A stretch of DNA of 64,000 bases from Prochlorococcus marinus bv. HNLC1 (GCA_000218705.1 GL947594.1:709876-773875); one strand, 5' to 3'; positions 39,284 through 49,446 are shown, counted from the first letter of the stretch. Translations and numbers: made by a program. Notes: generated from the letters alone by a model not told the origin.

Positions 39284-39410
39284 AAAAGGCATTGTTTTAT
39301 TAAGTTTTTTGTTTAATTAATCGTAATACCTTAATAAACTGGCCATTATGCTTTTGAAATTTGCACTTTATCTAGTAATTTTAATAAATAAATACCTCCT
39401 GTAATTTTGA

Positions 39411-40706
39411 ATGAAGCGTGTTTTAGCAATCATCCTCGGAGGAGGAAAAGGTTCGAGACTCTATCCATTAACAAAAATGAGAGCAAAACCTGCCGTGCCA
39501 CTAGCAGGTAAATATCGCTTAATTGATATACCTATTAGTAATTGCATTAATTCTGACATTAATAAAATGTATGTTTTAACGCAATTTAATAGTGCATCTC
39601 TTAATAGGCACATTGGGAGAACTTATAATCTAAGTGCACCTTTTGGTCAAGGATTTGTTGAAGTTTTAGCTGCTCAACAAACTCCTGATAGTCCTAAATG
39701 GTTTGAAGGGACTGCTGATGCTGTGCGAAAATATCAATGGTTATTTCAGGAATGGGATGTAGATGAATACTTGATCTTATCAGGAGATCAGTTATATAGA
39801 ATGGACTACAGCTTATTTGTAAATTATCACAGAAAAAGTGGTGCAGATTTAACTGTAGCTGCTTTGCCTGTCGATGAAAGTCAAGCTGAGGGTTTTGGTT
39901 TAATGAGGACGGATGATCAAGGTAACATAAAAGAATTTAGTGAAAAACCTACTGGAGAAAAACTAAAAGCAATGGCTGTTGATACTTCAAAACTTGGTTT
40001 AACAAAAGAAGCATCTCAGGAAAAACCATATCTTGCTTCTATGGGTATTTATGTTTTTAGTCGAGACACATTATTTGATTTATTGAATAAATTCCCAGAC
40101 TATACCGATTTTGGAAAGGATATTATTCCAGAGTCACTTAATAGAGGAGATAGCTTAAAAAGTTATGTCTTCAATGATTATTGGGAAGATATAGGTACAA
40201 TAGGAGCCTTTTTTGAATCGAATCTTGCATTAACTAAGCAACCTAAACCTCCATTTAGTTTTTATGATGAGAAATTTCCAATTTATACAAGACCAAGATA
40301 TCTCCCCCCATCCAAATTAGTAGATGCTCAGATTACAGACTCAATAGTTTGTGAAGGCACTATTCTCAAATCATGTAGTATCTTACATTGTGTTTTGGGA
40401 GTAAGAAGTCGTATTGAAAGTGATGCTGTCCTAGAAGATACATTGGTAATGGGAGCTGATTTTTTTGAATCTTCAGAGGAAAGAATTGAATTAAGGAAGG
40501 GTGGCGGAATCCCCCTTGGTGTTGGAGAAGGCTCAACTGTTAAGAGAGCGATACTCGATAAAAATACACGTATTGGCAATAATGTCGTGATAGTTAACAA
40601 AGATAGAGTTGAAGAGGCTGACAGACCCGATGAAGGTTTTTACATAAGAAATGGAATCGTAGTGGTTGTGAAAAATGCCACAATTACAGATGGCACTATT
40701 ATCTAA
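39411..40706 (+). CDS. glgC: Glucose-1-phosphate adenylyltransferase (ADP-glucose pyrophosphorylase)
   Basis: A 431-residue enzyme making ADP-glucose for glycogen. N-terminal nucleotide-binding [20 protein letters not shown], catalytic region [11 protein letters not shown], the glucose-1-phosphate site FSEKPTG, and the C-terminal left-handed beta-helix ([20 protein letters not shown], then [16 protein letters not shown]). The end [13 protein letters not shown] is the family C-terminus. Known for control by 3-phosphoglycerate and phosphate. 127 bases separate it from hemA. Confidence 0.96.
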   Translation: MKRVLAIILGGGKGSRLYPLTKMRAKPAVPLAGKYRLIDIPISNCINSDINKMYVLTQFNSASLNRHIGRTYNLSAPFGQGFVEVLAAQQTPDSPKWFEGTADAVRKYQWLFQEWDVDEYLILSGDQLYRMDYSLFVNYHRKSGADLTVAALPVDESQAEGFGLMRTDDQGNIKEFSEKPTGEKLKAMAVDTSKLGLTKEASQEKPYLASMGIYVFSRDTLFDLLNKFPDYTDFGKDIIPESLNRGDSLKSYVFNDYWEDIGTIGAFFESNLALTKQPKPPFSFYDEKFPIYTRPRYLPPSKLVDAQITDSIVCEGTILKSCSILHCVLGVRSRIESDAVLEDTLVMGADFFESSEERIELRKGGGIPLGVGEGSTVKRAILDKNTRIGNNVVIVNKDRVEEADRPDEGFYIRNGIVVVVKNATITDGTII

Positions 40707-40804
40707 AATATTTTTTACATCCCTTATTGCTGACAAAAGTCCTATTTTTAAAGCAATTTTTTTTAGTTGAAGTAAAAATATATTTATTGAGTTAATTTAT
40801 TTTT

Positions 40805-42223
40805 ATGTCCAAGGCACATTTTGGTTTAATAGGTCTTGGAGTTATGGGAGAAAATTTAGTTCTTAATGCAGAAAGAAATGGCTTCTCAAGTGTTGTATTC
40901 AATAGGACCTATTCAAAAACTGAAGACTTCCTCAATGGTAGAGGCCAAGGGAAAAGTATAGATGGAGCTAAAACAATTCAAGAATTTGTTGACAAACTTG
41001 AAAGACCAAGAAGAATTTTAATGATGGTAAAAGCAGGATCCGCTACAGATGCTGTTATTGATAATATTTCAGAATATCTAGAGGAAGGCGATTTATTGAT
41101 AGATGGTGGTAATTCACAATTCCAAGATACAGAAAGAAGAGTAAAACAGCTTGAAAGTAAAAGCTTTGGGTATATTGGCATGGGAGTATCAGGAGGGTCC
41201 AAGGGGGCTCTTGAAGGACCTAGTATGATGCCTGGGGGCACTAAATCCTCATATGATGCTATCGAAAGTTTACTTACAAAAATGGCGGCTAAAGTGGAAG
41301 ATGGACCTTGTGTAGCATATGTAGGTCCCGGAGGGGCAGGACATTTTGTTAAAACTGTTCATAACGGTATTGAATATGGAATAGAACAAATACTTGCAGA
41401 AGCTTATGACTTAATGAAAAGAATTTCTAAAATGAATTGTTTAGAGATGTCAAAAGTTTTTGATTTATGGAACCAAACGGAAGAATTGTCCTCATATTTG
41501 GTAGAAATAACAGAAATCTGTTTAAGAGCTAAGGATGAATTAAATGGAGAGTATGTTGTTGAAAAGATATTAGATAAGGCTGGTCAAAAAGGAACTGGAC
41601 TATGGACAGTGGTAAGTGCTCTAGAACTCGGAGTGTCTGTTCCAACAATATATGCTTCTTTAAATGCAAGAGTCATGAGTTCTCTTAAGGAACAGAGAGA
41701 AGATTATGAGAGTATTAATCCCTTAGGTGAATTCAATTCTGTTGATCTAGGAAACTTATCAAATGGTATGAAGCCTTTATTCGATGCAGTTGTTTTATCT
41801 ACGATTGCTAGTTATGCACAAGGTATGGATATCCTTAGAGAGGCCTCAAATGTATATAAATATGATTTAGACATGCAATCAATTGCTCAAATATGGAAAG
41901 GTGGTTGCATTATTAGATCAAAACTTTTAAAAAGAATTCAAGATGCTTATAAAAATAATCCAAATTTAAAAAATCTTATATTTGATAGTTGGTTTAATAG
42001 TCAAATATCAACAAAAATCAATAACCTTTCATTTGTTGTTGCCTCTGCAAATAAAGCTGGAATACCCTTACCATGCATGTCTAGCACCTTAGATTATTTC
42101 AATAGTTATAGAACAAGTAGATTGCCACAAAATTTAGTTCAAGCAATGAGAGATTGTTTTGGATCGCACACCTATGAGAGGGTTGATAAGGATGGTACTT
42201 TTCACACTGAATGGTTAAAATGA
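40805..42223 (+). CDS. gnd: 6-phosphogluconate dehydrogenase, decarboxylating
   Basis: A 472-residue oxidative pentose phosphate enzyme producing ribulose 5-phosphate and NADPH. NADP-binding GLIGLGVMGENLVLNAERNG, substrate segments GMGVSGGSKGALEGPSMMPGG (position about 125) and HFVKTVHNGIEYG are complete, as is the C-terminal tail (DCFGSHTYERVDKDGTFH). Its TGA overlaps the likely ATG of pgl, so the two consecutive enzymes are translationally coupled. It supplies reductant at night. Confidence 0.96.
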   Translation: MSKAHFGLIGLGVMGENLVLNAERNGFSSVVFNRTYSKTEDFLNGRGQGKSIDGAKTIQEFVDKLERPRRILMMVKAGSATDAVIDNISEYLEEGDLLIDGGNSQFQDTERRVKQLESKSFGYIGMGVSGGSKGALEGPSMMPGGTKSSYDAIESLLTKMAAKVEDGPCVAYVGPGGAGHFVKTVHNGIEYGIEQILAEAYDLMKRISKMNCLEMSKVFDLWNQTEELSSYLVEITEICLRAKDELNGEYVVEKILDKAGQKGTGLWTVVSALELGVSVPTIYASLNARVMSSLKEQREDYESINPLGEFNSVDLGNLSNGMKPLFDAVVLSTIASYAQGMDILREASNVYKYDLDMQSIAQIWKGGCIIRSKLLKRIQDAYKNNPNLKNLIFDSWFNSQISTKINNLSFVVASANKAGIPLPCMSSTLDYFNSYRTSRLPQNLVQAMRDCFGSHTYERVDKDGTFHTEWLK

Positions 42224-42945
42224 TAGAAAAAAATATAGACAAATATAGATTTTTTATTTTTGAAAATAAATTTAAACTTACTTCCTACCTAACAGAATAT
42301 ATTTCAAATAAAATTAAGACCTCATTAAATGTTAATGATCGTTTTAAGTTTTGTGTCTGTGGAGGATCAACTCCAAGAGTGATTTATGAGAAATTATCGA
42401 ATTTTGATTTACCTTGGCAAGATGTTGATATTTTTTTAGGTGATGAAAGATGTGTTGATCCTCTCTCAGATGAAAGTAATACAAATATGCTTAAAAATTC
42501 TCTTCTCAAGAATTATGCTTCAAAAGCATTTTTTTGCGATGTTTTTAAGAATAAAGACTTAAATGATGATTTAGCAAAGCAACAATATCTAAAGACATTA
42601 AAAGAAAAGCTTGTTGGTAATCCTCCCATATTTGATTTGACCTTACTTGGACTTGGTGATGATGGTCACACTGCCTCTTTATTCCCTTATAAAGATTTCA
42701 ATAATGATGATCTTATAATAACTAGTTTTGGTAAAGATTTAAAAAGGATATCTCTTACTCCTAAAATAATTTCTGCTTCTTCAGAAATAGCTTTTTTAGT
42801 TACTGGAGCATCAAAAAATTTAGCTTTAAAGAGGTTAATTGATAAGAATGAATCTTCGAGAAGAACGCCAGCAAAATATATAGACTCTAATTCAAAAATT
42901 CTTATTTTTTGCGATTCAGATGCATCAAATGAATTAGCTATTTAG
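42220..42945 (+). CDS. pgl: 6-phosphogluconolactonase
   Basis: An approximately 241-residue lactonase hydrolysing 6-phosphogluconolactone. Motifs CGGSTPRVIYEKL, VDIFLGDERCVDP, ESNTNMLKNSLL and LLGLGDDGHTASLFP are typical. The ATG at 42220 overlaps the gnd stop by four bases (ATGA) and is preferred; another ATG at 42211 would add three residues. The two enzymes catalyse consecutive steps. Confidence 0.94.
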   Translation: MIEKNIDKYRFFIFENKFKLTSYLTEYISNKIKTSLNVNDRFKFCVCGGSTPRVIYEKLSNFDLPWQDVDIFLGDERCVDPLSDESNTNMLKNSLLKNYASKAFFCDVFKNKDLNDDLAKQQYLKTLKEKLVGNPPIFDLTLLGLGDDGHTASLFPYKDFNNDDLIITSFGKDLKRISLTPKIISASSEIAFLVTGASKNLALKRLIDKNESSRRTPAKYIDSNSKILIFCDSDASNELAI

Positions 42946-42977
42946 TTAATATCTTTATAGTTAATTTTAAATAAATA

Positions 42978-43526
42978 ATGCCTAAGAAAAAAGTCTTATT
43001 TGAAAAAGATGGTTTTCAAGATTGGAAATCATTAAATGACACAATTATGGGAGGTAAAAGTGTTGCCATTTGTGAGAATACAAATTCTGGATTACTTTTT
43101 AAAGGTAACATAGTTGAAAAAGGAGGTGGATTTGTAAGTTGCCGCTCATCTACATATCAGCCACCTTTAAATTTATCTGAATTTGATACTTTTGAGATCA
43201 ATATATCTGGAGAAGGAAGAAAATTTAAATTTGCTGTAGCCTGCCAAGATGACTTTCTTGGATTGACTGAATTTATCCCTGGAGGTTTAAGATGGATAAA
43301 AACTTTCCCTACAAATAAATTTGGGAGTACTACAGTAAAAATCTCATTTAATGATTTAACCCCCTCAATTAGGGCTAATAAAGTAAGCTTCCCATTTAAA
43401 TTCAAACCTTCAAAAATAAAGCGTCTACAATTATTACATTCTAAATTTGGAGATGAAGGAAAATTAAATGATAATTTTAAACCTGGCAACATAAAAATTT
43501 TATTAAAGTCGATAAGTGTTTTTTAA
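42978..43526 (+). CDS. CIA30 family protein (NDUFAF1-like)
   Basis: A 182-residue protein with the CIA30 beta-sandwich signatures: WKSLNDTIMGGKS at the start, then GFVSCRS, FDTFEINISGEG and the C-terminal LLHSKF region. In mitochondria CIA30 helps assemble complex I; in cyanobacteria the role is not proven. It may relate to NDH-1 or act as a carbohydrate-binding-like fold. The next frame starts inside its last codons (11-base overlap). Confidence 0.85.
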   Translation: MPKKKVLFEKDGFQDWKSLNDTIMGGKSVAICENTNSGLLFKGNIVEKGGGFVSCRSSTYQPPLNLSEFDTFEINISGEGRKFKFAVACQDDFLGLTEFIPGGLRWIKTFPTNKFGSTTVKISFNDLTPSIRANKVSFPFKFKPSKIKRLQLLHSKFGDEGKLNDNFKPGNIKILLKSISVF

Positions 43527-43905
43527 AAATTCATCAGATAATTTAGAAATAATTGTTGCAAAGTCAGCGAATATTATAAATAAGCCTTATATTCACTCAG
43601 TTGTAAAAATATCAGGTGAATGCGATATCTCTAAAGATGATGATTTAGATATTACTTTAAATATTTTATGTAGGGATTCTGAAGGTAATAGAATAGAGAG
43701 AGATGACTTGGAAATAGAAATATTTAATTCTAAAAATGAACTAGTTTTACTAGTCTCAAAATTAAATTATCCAAATGAGCCGATTTTATGGAGTGGTAAT
43801 AAAAATTTGTGGATGGATAGTAAATCAGGGAAAAAATGTGAACCACCTAATTACAATTTCAGGATAGAAAATCTAGCGACAAGAATAAAAAAATTTATAA
43901 ATTAA
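43516..43905 (+). CDS. Hypothetical protein (129 aa), coupled to CIA30 gene
   Basis: Not recognised. The start is GTG 43516, overlapping the end of the CIA30 gene by 11 bases, so it is probably translated by coupling. The product has beta-rich segments (HSVVKISGECDIS, LDITLNILCRDSEGNRIERD) and ends with basic helix RIKKFIN. No membrane segment. It ends 6 bases from the convergent ilvD. Confidence 0.7.
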   Translation: MFFKNSSDNLEIIVAKSANIINKPYIHSVVKISGECDISKDDDLDITLNILCRDSEGNRIERDDLEIEIFNSKNELVLLVSKLNYPNEPILWSGNKNLWMDSKSGKKCEPPNYNFRIENLATRIKKFIN

Positions 43906-43911
43906 AAAATC

Positions 43912-45591
43912 TTATTTTTCTAAATCAGTTACGGCACCCAAGCTTGAAGTGCTTACAATTCTTGCGTATTTAGCAAGTACACCCTTTTTATGTTTGGGAA
44001 GAGGTTTTTTCCAACTTTTTCTTCTAATTTCTAATTCTTGCTCAGTTAAGGAAACCTCTATTATTTGATTTAATGCATCGACAGTAATAATATCGCCCTC
44101 TTTAATTAATGCTATATTCCCTCCGACTGCTGCCTCTGGTGCAATATGGCCAACTACTAAGCCATATGTTCCACCACTAAATCTTCCATCTGTAATTAAA
44201 GCAACCTTTTCTCCTAATCCTTGGCCAACAATGGCTGATGTTGGAGCTAACATTTCTCTCATCCCAGGCCCACCTACTGGTCCTTCATTTCTAATAACAA
44301 CTACATCTCCAGCTTTGATTTCATTTTTGAGTATGGATTCTAAACAGGATTCTTCACTTTCAAAAATTCTTGCAGGGCCAGATAAAACAGGATTTTTAAC
44401 ACCACTTATTTTTGCGACACTTCCTTCTATCGCTAGATTCCCTTTTAGTATTGCCAAATGACCTTTTTTATAGAGAGGATTATCTATAGTCCTAATTACT
44501 TTTTGATTATTAGGGGGATTATCAGGTATATCCTTTAATAATTCTGTAATCGTTTTGCCTTCAATATTTTTACATTCACCATGAATTAATCCTGCATTAA
44601 GAAGGATCTTCATTACTTGAGGAATACCTCCTGCATTGTGAAGATCAACGGTAACATACTTACCACTTGGTTTTAAATCGCAAATTACTGGTACTTTTTG
44701 CCTGATCTTTTCAAAATCATCAATATTTAATTCAACTCCTGCAGTCTTGGCTATTGCGAGCAAATGAAGGACAGCATTTGTTGATCCTCCAACTGCCATA
44801 ATAACTGCGATGGCATTCTCAAATGCTTTTCTTGTCATTAAATCTAGTGGCCTAATATCTTTTTCAATTGCCTTTACTAAAGTTCTAGCACTTTTTTCTG
44901 AACTAAGTTCTTTTTCAAAATCCTCGGCAGCCATCGTAGAGCTGTGGGGGAGACTTAATCCTAAAACTTCTATGACAGCAGACATTGTGTTTGCTGTAAA
45001 CATACCTCCGCAACTTCCTGCTCCTGGAATACAATTTTTCTCAACATCATTTAACCTCTTTTTACTAATTTTTCCTGATGTTAATTGTCCAACAGCCTCA
45101 AAAGCACTCACCACTGTTAAATCTTCCCCATCTAATTTTCCTGGTTTAATAGTGCCTCCATATATGAAAATTGAGGGTATATTCATTCTTGCGATAGCAA
45201 GCATAGCTCCAGGCATATTTTTATCACAACCCCCAATAGCACAAACCCCATCCATACTTTGTGCATTACAAGCAGTCTCAATAGAATCAGCAATTACTTC
45301 TCGAGAAACCAAAGAGTAATGCATACCTTTTGTTCCCATTGAAATCCCATCACTAACCGTTATAGTTCCAAACATTTGAGGCATGGCTCCTGAGGCTCTT
45401 ATCGCATCCTCTGCTCTTTTTGATAATTTATTTAAACCTATATTGCATGGTGTGATTGTGCTATATCCATTTGCTACTCCAATTATTGGCTTAATAAAGT
45501 CTTCATCTCTAAATCCTACGGCTCTTAACATAGATCTATTAGGAGATCTTTGAATGCCTTGAGTAATTGCAGATGATCTTAATTTACTCAT
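43912..45591 (-). CDS. ilvD: Dihydroxy-acid dehydratase
   Basis: A 559-residue iron-sulfur enzyme of valine, isoleucine and leucine synthesis. Cluster cysteines are seen in [12 protein letters not shown] and [14 protein letters not shown], and the C-terminal catalytic part in [28 protein letters not shown] is the usual N-terminus. Two long frames on the opposite strand are shadows. leuB, also in this window, belongs to the same amino-acid group. Confidence 0.96.
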   Translation of the reverse strand: MSKLRSSAITQGIQRSPNRSMLRAVGFRDEDFIKPIIGVANGYSTITPCNIGLNKLSKRAEDAIRASGAMPQMFGTITVSDGISMGTKGMHYSLVSREVIADSIETACNAQSMDGVCAIGGCDKNMPGAMLAIARMNIPSIFIYGGTIKPGKLDGEDLTVVSAFEAVGQLTSGKISKKRLNDVEKNCIPGAGSCGGMFTANTMSAVIEVLGLSLPHSSTMAAEDFEKELSSEKSARTLVKAIEKDIRPLDLMTRKAFENAIAVIMAVGGSTNAVLHLLAIAKTAGVELNIDDFEKIRQKVPVICDLKPSGKYVTVDLHNAGGIPQVMKILLNAGLIHGECKNIEGKTITELLKDIPDNPPNNQKVIRTIDNPLYKKGHLAILKGNLAIEGSVAKISGVKNPVLSGPARIFESEESCLESILKNEIKAGDVVVIRNEGPVGGPGMREMLAPTSAIVGQGLGEKVALITDGRFSGGTYGLVVGHIAPEAAVGGNIALIKEGDIITVDALNQIIEVSLTEQELEIRRKSWKKPLPKHKKGVLAKYARIVSTSSLGAVTDLEK

Positions 45592-45612
45592 TATTTTTGA
45601 TAACCTTTTATA

Positions 45613-45903
45613 TTATTGACCTAACTCCTCTAATTGTCTTCTTACATCAGCAATTGCAGAATTTAATTGTTCAACTTTTTCTTCTAGTTTTTCACCTTGA
45701 ACAGTATTAATTTTTTCATTTGAATCAATTGCCTCTGATCCGTCTTGAATTCTTGATGAATACATCATTGCTTTTTGTTTTTTTGTTTCTTTTCTTTTAT
45801 CCGCTTCTGATATTAGCCACCATGCTAAGCCAGCAGCGCCTATGAAGGCACCACTAATTAGAGATAAAAGGTTATTTGAGGAAGAATCTCTGTATTCAGT
45901 CAT
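45613..45903 (-). CDS. Small membrane-anchored coiled-coil protein (96 aa)
   Basis: One hydrophobic segment (LLSLISGAFIGAAGLAWWLI) close to the N-terminus is followed by a charged tail with a heptad-like C-terminus (LEEKVEQLNSAIADVRRQLEEL). This suggests a membrane-anchored oligomer, perhaps in the thylakoid. No known family. It reads towards ilvD, 21 bases upstream. Confidence 0.7.
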   Translation of the reverse strand: MTEYRDSSSNNLLSLISGAFIGAAGLAWWLISEADKRKETKKQKAMMYSSRIQDGSEAIDSNEKINTVQGEKLEEKVEQLNSAIADVRRQLEELGQ

Positions 45904-45929
45904 TAATAGAATTATCCTATATCTATATA

Positions 45930-46547
45930 CTAGTTCTTTTCTTGAAACTTAGTGCTCAAACGCAACATTGGATCACCAATACCTGGATTTAAATAACTTG
46001 ACGGATCATTTTCAATATCAATACAAGAAGTATATATTTTTTGTTCAGGAAAATATTTTGCTATTTCATTTAAACCCTCTTTACTACATATACAGCTAAT
46101 CATTAAAATTCTATTAGATCTGACTCCTAATTTATCTAATCCTTTAAGTAAATCTAGAGAATTATTATCTTTTTTAATTTGACTTGTATAAATAATAATT
46201 CCTTCATTATTTTCGATTACTTTTGGCAATTCTCCCAATGAAAGAATTGAGTTAGGGATTACTTCTTTTGCTCCATACCAAAGGGTAAGACCTTCTGGAA
46301 TTTGAGCTATTACTCTTATTGGATAATTTGAATTTATAAAAAAAGAATCTTTGGGTCCGCAAAATGTTTCAATTATTTCCTGTTTATAAGGTAACCAATC
46401 TCTTAAAGCCTCATAAGTTAACCATTTCCCAATCTGTTCATAACCTGTTGAGTAGAGGATATCTGGTGTGTTTTTATCTCTTAAAATTGAAAGCCAATGT
46501 TTTAACAAAGGATGTGGAGGTACTATTACCTTTAATGACATAGCCAT
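45930..46547 (-). CDS. UPRTase-like protein, lacking the PRPP-binding loop
   Basis: A 205-residue homolog of uracil phosphoribosyltransferase. The N-terminus VPPHPLLKHWLSILRD and LTYEALRDWLP, and the C-terminus IYTSCIDIE followed by NPGIGDPMLRL match Upp. However, the PRPP loop (DPMLATGGS in active enzymes) reads YTSQIKKDNNS here, and the LRAGLG region reads PEGLTLWYG. So the catalytic phosphate-binding residues appear lost. It may be an inactive or repurposed family member. Pseudogene decay is less likely because the frame is full length. Start at ATG 46547; ATG 46541 also possible. Confidence 0.75.
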   Translation of the reverse strand: MAMSLKVIVPPHPLLKHWLSILRDKNTPDILYSTGYEQIGKWLTYEALRDWLPYKQEIIETFCGPKDSFFINSNYPIRVIAQIPEGLTLWYGAKEVIPNSILSLGELPKVIENNEGIIIYTSQIKKDNNSLDLLKGLDKLGVRSNRILMISCICSKEGLNEIAKYFPEQKIYTSCIDIENDPSSYLNPGIGDPMLRLSTKFQEKN

Positions 46548-46611
46548 ATATTTTCCTCTAAAATAGTAGTGTAATAAAACAATAACTTAGAAACTAAATT
46601 ACATTTTTCTG

Positions 46612-47124
46612 ATGATTAAATCAATTCGCTTTTCATTAATCAAAAATACATTAATTTATTTAATGATATTTGGTATATTATTTTTCAATTTTGTTAACAC
46701 AGCTTGGGCTAAAAGACCTCCTGAAATAAGAAATCAACAAGAGCTTGATCTTGAACAAGATATGCATGGTCAAGATTTAAGCGGAAATGAATTTGTTAAG
46801 TTTGATTTAAATGGCTTTAACTTTAGTGAGAGTAATCTTCAAGGTGCGGTTTTTAATAATAGTAAGCTTAATAATGCAACATTAAGTGGTGCAGATTTAA
46901 CTGATGCTCTTGCATATGCTACTGATTTCACAAATGCTGATCTTTCAGATGTTAATTTTACAAATGCACTATTAATGGAGAGTAACTTTGAGGGTGCAAA
47001 GATAGATGGAGCGGATTTTACTGACGCTGTACTTAGTAGGATTCAGCAGAAAGAATTATGTAAAAAAGCAAATGGAACAAATAGTGCTACAGGTGAAAGT
47101 ACAGAATATAGCTTAGGTTGTTAA
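46612..47124 (+). CDS. Secreted pentapeptide-repeat protein (170 aa)
   Basis: The N-terminus has a signal peptide (LIYLMIFGILFFNFVNTAWA, cleavage likely after AWA at about residue 33). The mature part holds about 14 pentapeptide repeats of the form A(D/N)Lxx, e.g. NLQGAVFNNSKLNNA, ADLTDALAYATDFTNADL, forming a right-handed beta-helix. The C-terminus has two cysteines (ELCKKANG, YSLGC). Likely lumenal or periplasmic; thylakoid lumen pentapeptide proteins are known in cyanobacteria. Function unknown. Confidence 0.88.
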   Translation: MIKSIRFSLIKNTLIYLMIFGILFFNFVNTAWAKRPPEIRNQQELDLEQDMHGQDLSGNEFVKFDLNGFNFSESNLQGAVFNNSKLNNATLSGADLTDALAYATDFTNADLSDVNFTNALLMESNFEGAKIDGADFTDAVLSRIQQKELCKKANGTNSATGESTEYSLGC

Positions 47125-47132
47125 ATATTTAG

Positions 47133-48188
47133 ATGTCATCTCGAATACCTGTAATAGTAGTCTCTGGATTCCTAGGATCTGGTAAAACAACATTCCTAAA
47201 ATATTTAATAGAAAAAACTAATAAAAAATATGGTTTACTTATAAACGAATTTGGGGATATTGGTATAGATGGCGATCTTTTAAAAAACTGTAGTGGCTGT
47301 AATGAGGATTCTTCTGAATCAATTATTGAATTAAACAATGGTTGTTTATGTTGCACAGTTCAAGATGATTTTATCCCATCTATACAAACCTTATTAAAAA
47401 CAAATATAGATCTCGATGCCATAATTATTGAGACAAGCGGTCTCGCTCTTCCGATTCCACTATTGAAAGCTTTAAGTTGGCCTGAAATAAGAACTTCAAT
47501 TTACTTAGATTTTGTTATTTCTACTGTAAATGGAGAATCAATGATTAATGGATCACCAATTAATGATTTATATTCAATTAAAACTCAATATAAAGATACT
47601 AAAAAGATTGATCATTTTTCCTCAATAGAAGAATTATTTAAAGAGCAATTAGAAGTTTCTGATATTGTTCTAATATCTAGATCTGATCTTATTTCTGAAA
47701 AACAATTTAATACTATAAAAAGTGATTTACAAAAAAAAGTAAAACCTAATGTTCCTATTATTAAATCTTTTAAAGGTGAGACAAATTTAGGATATATACT
47801 TGATTCAAATATTAAAAATAAAAACTATCAAGAAACTTTCACTCAGGAACATAATCATACTCATGCCAAGATTTTTTCAGATTTTATAAAAACTGGTTAT
47901 TTCCTAGAAAAAAATCAATTTGAATTTGAAATGAGCCAAATTCTAAAAGAAGTTAATATATTGAGAATTAAAGGGAGAGTTTGGATCCCTCAAAAAAGCT
48001 TACCGCTTCAAGTACAAATTGTTGGTAGAAAGATTAATACTTGGTACGAAAAGGTTGATTTAAAATCAGTTTCCCCTCCAAAAAATGGCGGAATGGAATT
48101 AATTATGATTGGTTTTGAAAAAGATAACTTTATTTTTATAAAGAATAAAATTAAAGAGAAATTTAATATTTTGAGTGATCCAAAATAA
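47133..48188 (+). CDS. CobW/COG0523 family GTPase (metal chaperone-like)
   Basis: A 351-residue G3E GTPase. Walker A is SGFLGSGKTT (residues 11-20), the CxCC metal motif is NNGCLCCTV, and the G domain includes IIETSGLALPIP. A short His-rich stretch HNHTHAK lies before the C-terminal CobW_C domain (LRIKGRVWIPQKSLP, ending in GGMELIMIGFE). The family inserts cobalt, zinc or other metals into target enzymes; the substrate here cannot be told. It follows the pentapeptide gene after 8 bases. Confidence 0.92.
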   Translation: MSSRIPVIVVSGFLGSGKTTFLKYLIEKTNKKYGLLINEFGDIGIDGDLLKNCSGCNEDSSESIIELNNGCLCCTVQDDFIPSIQTLLKTNIDLDAIIIETSGLALPIPLLKALSWPEIRTSIYLDFVISTVNGESMINGSPINDLYSIKTQYKDTKKIDHFSSIEELFKEQLEVSDIVLISRSDLISEKQFNTIKSDLQKKVKPNVPIIKSFKGETNLGYILDSNIKNKNYQETFTQEHNHTHAKIFSDFIKTGYFLEKNQFEFEMSQILKEVNILRIKGRVWIPQKSLPLQVQIVGRKINTWYEKVDLKSVSPPKNGGMELIMIGFEKDNFIFIKNKIKEKFNILSDPK

Positions 48189-48241
48189 GAAAAAAATTTT
48201 ATAGTACACAATCGAAATAGATCATAATTTCAACACATTTA

Positions 48242-48415
48242 ATGAAAGATTCAGAAGTCTTACCTGTATCCAGAGTTTGCTCCGATCTAATTAATCAAAC
48301 AAGGATTTCATGTGAAAAATGTGGGGGCAGTGGTAATGTTAAAACTCCAGAAAATTCTCGCAGAACATGTTTATCATGCTTTGGAAAAGGATATAAATAT
48401 AAAAATAATTTTTAA
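48242..48415 (+). CDS. Small zinc-ribbon protein (57 aa, DnaJ-type CxxCxGxG)
   Basis: A complete 57-codon frame from ATG 48242 to TAA 48415. Two zinc-binding motifs of the DnaJ type are seen, CEKCGGSGNV and CLSCFGKGY, spaced as in a single zinc module, plus an N-terminal cysteine (RVCSDL). Small DnaJ-like zinc-finger proteins occur in photosynthetic organisms, with roles in assembly or thiol exchange. No J-domain is present. Function is unknown. Confidence 0.75.
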   Translation: MKDSEVLPVSRVCSDLINQTRISCEKCGGSGNVKTPENSRRTCLSCFGKGYKYKNNF

Positions 48416-48501
48416 ATACAAAAAAATAAATATTTGTTTATTAATTAAATGTTTCTTTTTCTTTATTGTGAATTAATCTTCAAGAAGAACTAATTTTTAA
48501 A

Positions 48502-48762
48502 TTGAATCAATTTGAAGCAAAAGTTTCGATAAGGCTTAGGCCCTCTGTTCTTGACCCGGCAGGTGAAGCAATCAAATCAGCAGCAAGCAAACTAGGAGTA
48601 GAGGGAATTAATTCTTTGAGAATTGGAAAATTAATAGAAGTCAATTTAGAAGCTAAAGAAGAAAAAGAAGCTAAGGAAAAGATTGAATTATTATGCGATA
48701 GATTATTTGCAAACAAAGTAATTGAAGATTTTGATTACGATTTAAAAGAAGTAAATGAGTAA
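48502..48762 (+). CDS. purS: Phosphoribosylformylglycinamidine synthase subunit PurS
   Basis: An 86-residue PurS, starting at TTG 48502. The segment [21 protein letters not shown] is characteristic. PurS bridges PurQ and PurL in the FGAM synthase complex of purine synthesis. It overlaps purQ by 8 bases, a normal operon arrangement; purL is elsewhere. Confidence 0.92.
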   Translation: MNQFEAKVSIRLRPSVLDPAGEAIKSAASKLGVEGINSLRIGKLIEVNLEAKEEKEAKEKIELLCDRLFANKVIEDFDYDLKEVNE

Positions 48763-49417
48763 TTTTACAGTTGGTATAGTTGTTTTCCCTGGTTCTAACT
48801 GCGATCGTGATATGCTTTGGGCACTAGAGGGTTGTCTTGGTATCAAAACTAAATTTATTTGGCATGAATCCTCTGATATATCTGGAGTCGATTCAATTGT
48901 ATTGCCAGGAGGTTTTAGTTACGGAGATTATCTGAGGTGTGGTGCAGTTGCAAGATTCTCTCCTTTAATAAATTCTTTGGATGACTTTGTCAAAACAGGT
49001 AGAAGGGTTATAGGTATTTGTAATGGATTTCAAATTTTAACTGAATCTGGATTTTTACCAGGTGCATTAACTACTAATAAGAATTTAGATTTTATTTGCA
49101 ATGATTGTGAATTGGAAATTATTACCTCTAAAGGTTCTTGGTTTAATAGCTCCAACAATAAGATAAATTTACCCATAGCTCACGGCGAAGGTAGATATTT
49201 TTGTGATGAAGATACTTTTAAAGAATTATCAGATAATGATTTAATAGCACTTCGTTATCTAAGTAACCCAAATGGTTCCTCTTATGATATTGCAGGAGTT
49301 ATAAATAAGGAAGGCAATGTGCTTGGTTTAATGCCACATCCTGAAAGAGCATGTGATAGTACTCTTGGCGGAAATGATGGGTTATTTACTTTGAAATCAT
49401 TAATAGAGTTTTCATAA
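48755..49417 (+). CDS. purQ: Phosphoribosylformylglycinamidine synthase, glutaminase subunit PurQ
   Basis: A 220-residue class I glutamine amidotransferase. The nucleophile Cys is in [15 protein letters not shown], the catalytic His and Glu in [11 protein letters not shown], and the start [16 protein letters not shown] is typical. It feeds ammonia to PurL. Overlaps purS by 8 bases and is followed at once by a hairpin terminator. Confidence 0.95.
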   Translation: MSNFTVGIVVFPGSNCDRDMLWALEGCLGIKTKFIWHESSDISGVDSIVLPGGFSYGDYLRCGAVARFSPLINSLDDFVKTGRRVIGICNGFQILTESGFLPGALTTNKNLDFICNDCELEIITSKGSWFNSSNNKINLPIAHGEGRYFCDEDTFKELSDNDLIALRYLSNPNGSSYDIAGVINKEGNVLGLMPHPERACDSTLGGNDGLFTLKSLIEFS

Positions 49418-49446
49418 AAAAATCGCCTGTTAAAAGGCGATTTTTA
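49415..49446 (+). terminator. Intrinsic terminator hairpin between purQ and fba
   Basis: Perfect inverted repeat AAAATCGCCT (49419-49428), loop GTTAAA, AGGCGATTTT (49435-49444), with poly-A on one side and poly-T on the other. It can end transcripts on both strands, for purQ on + and fba on -. It is the only clear intrinsic terminator I see in the window. Confidence 0.85.

Noticed and set aside
44231-45319. Two + strand frames of 76 and 169 codons
   Set aside because: They are antisense to ilvD, which is complete and conserved; no independent support.
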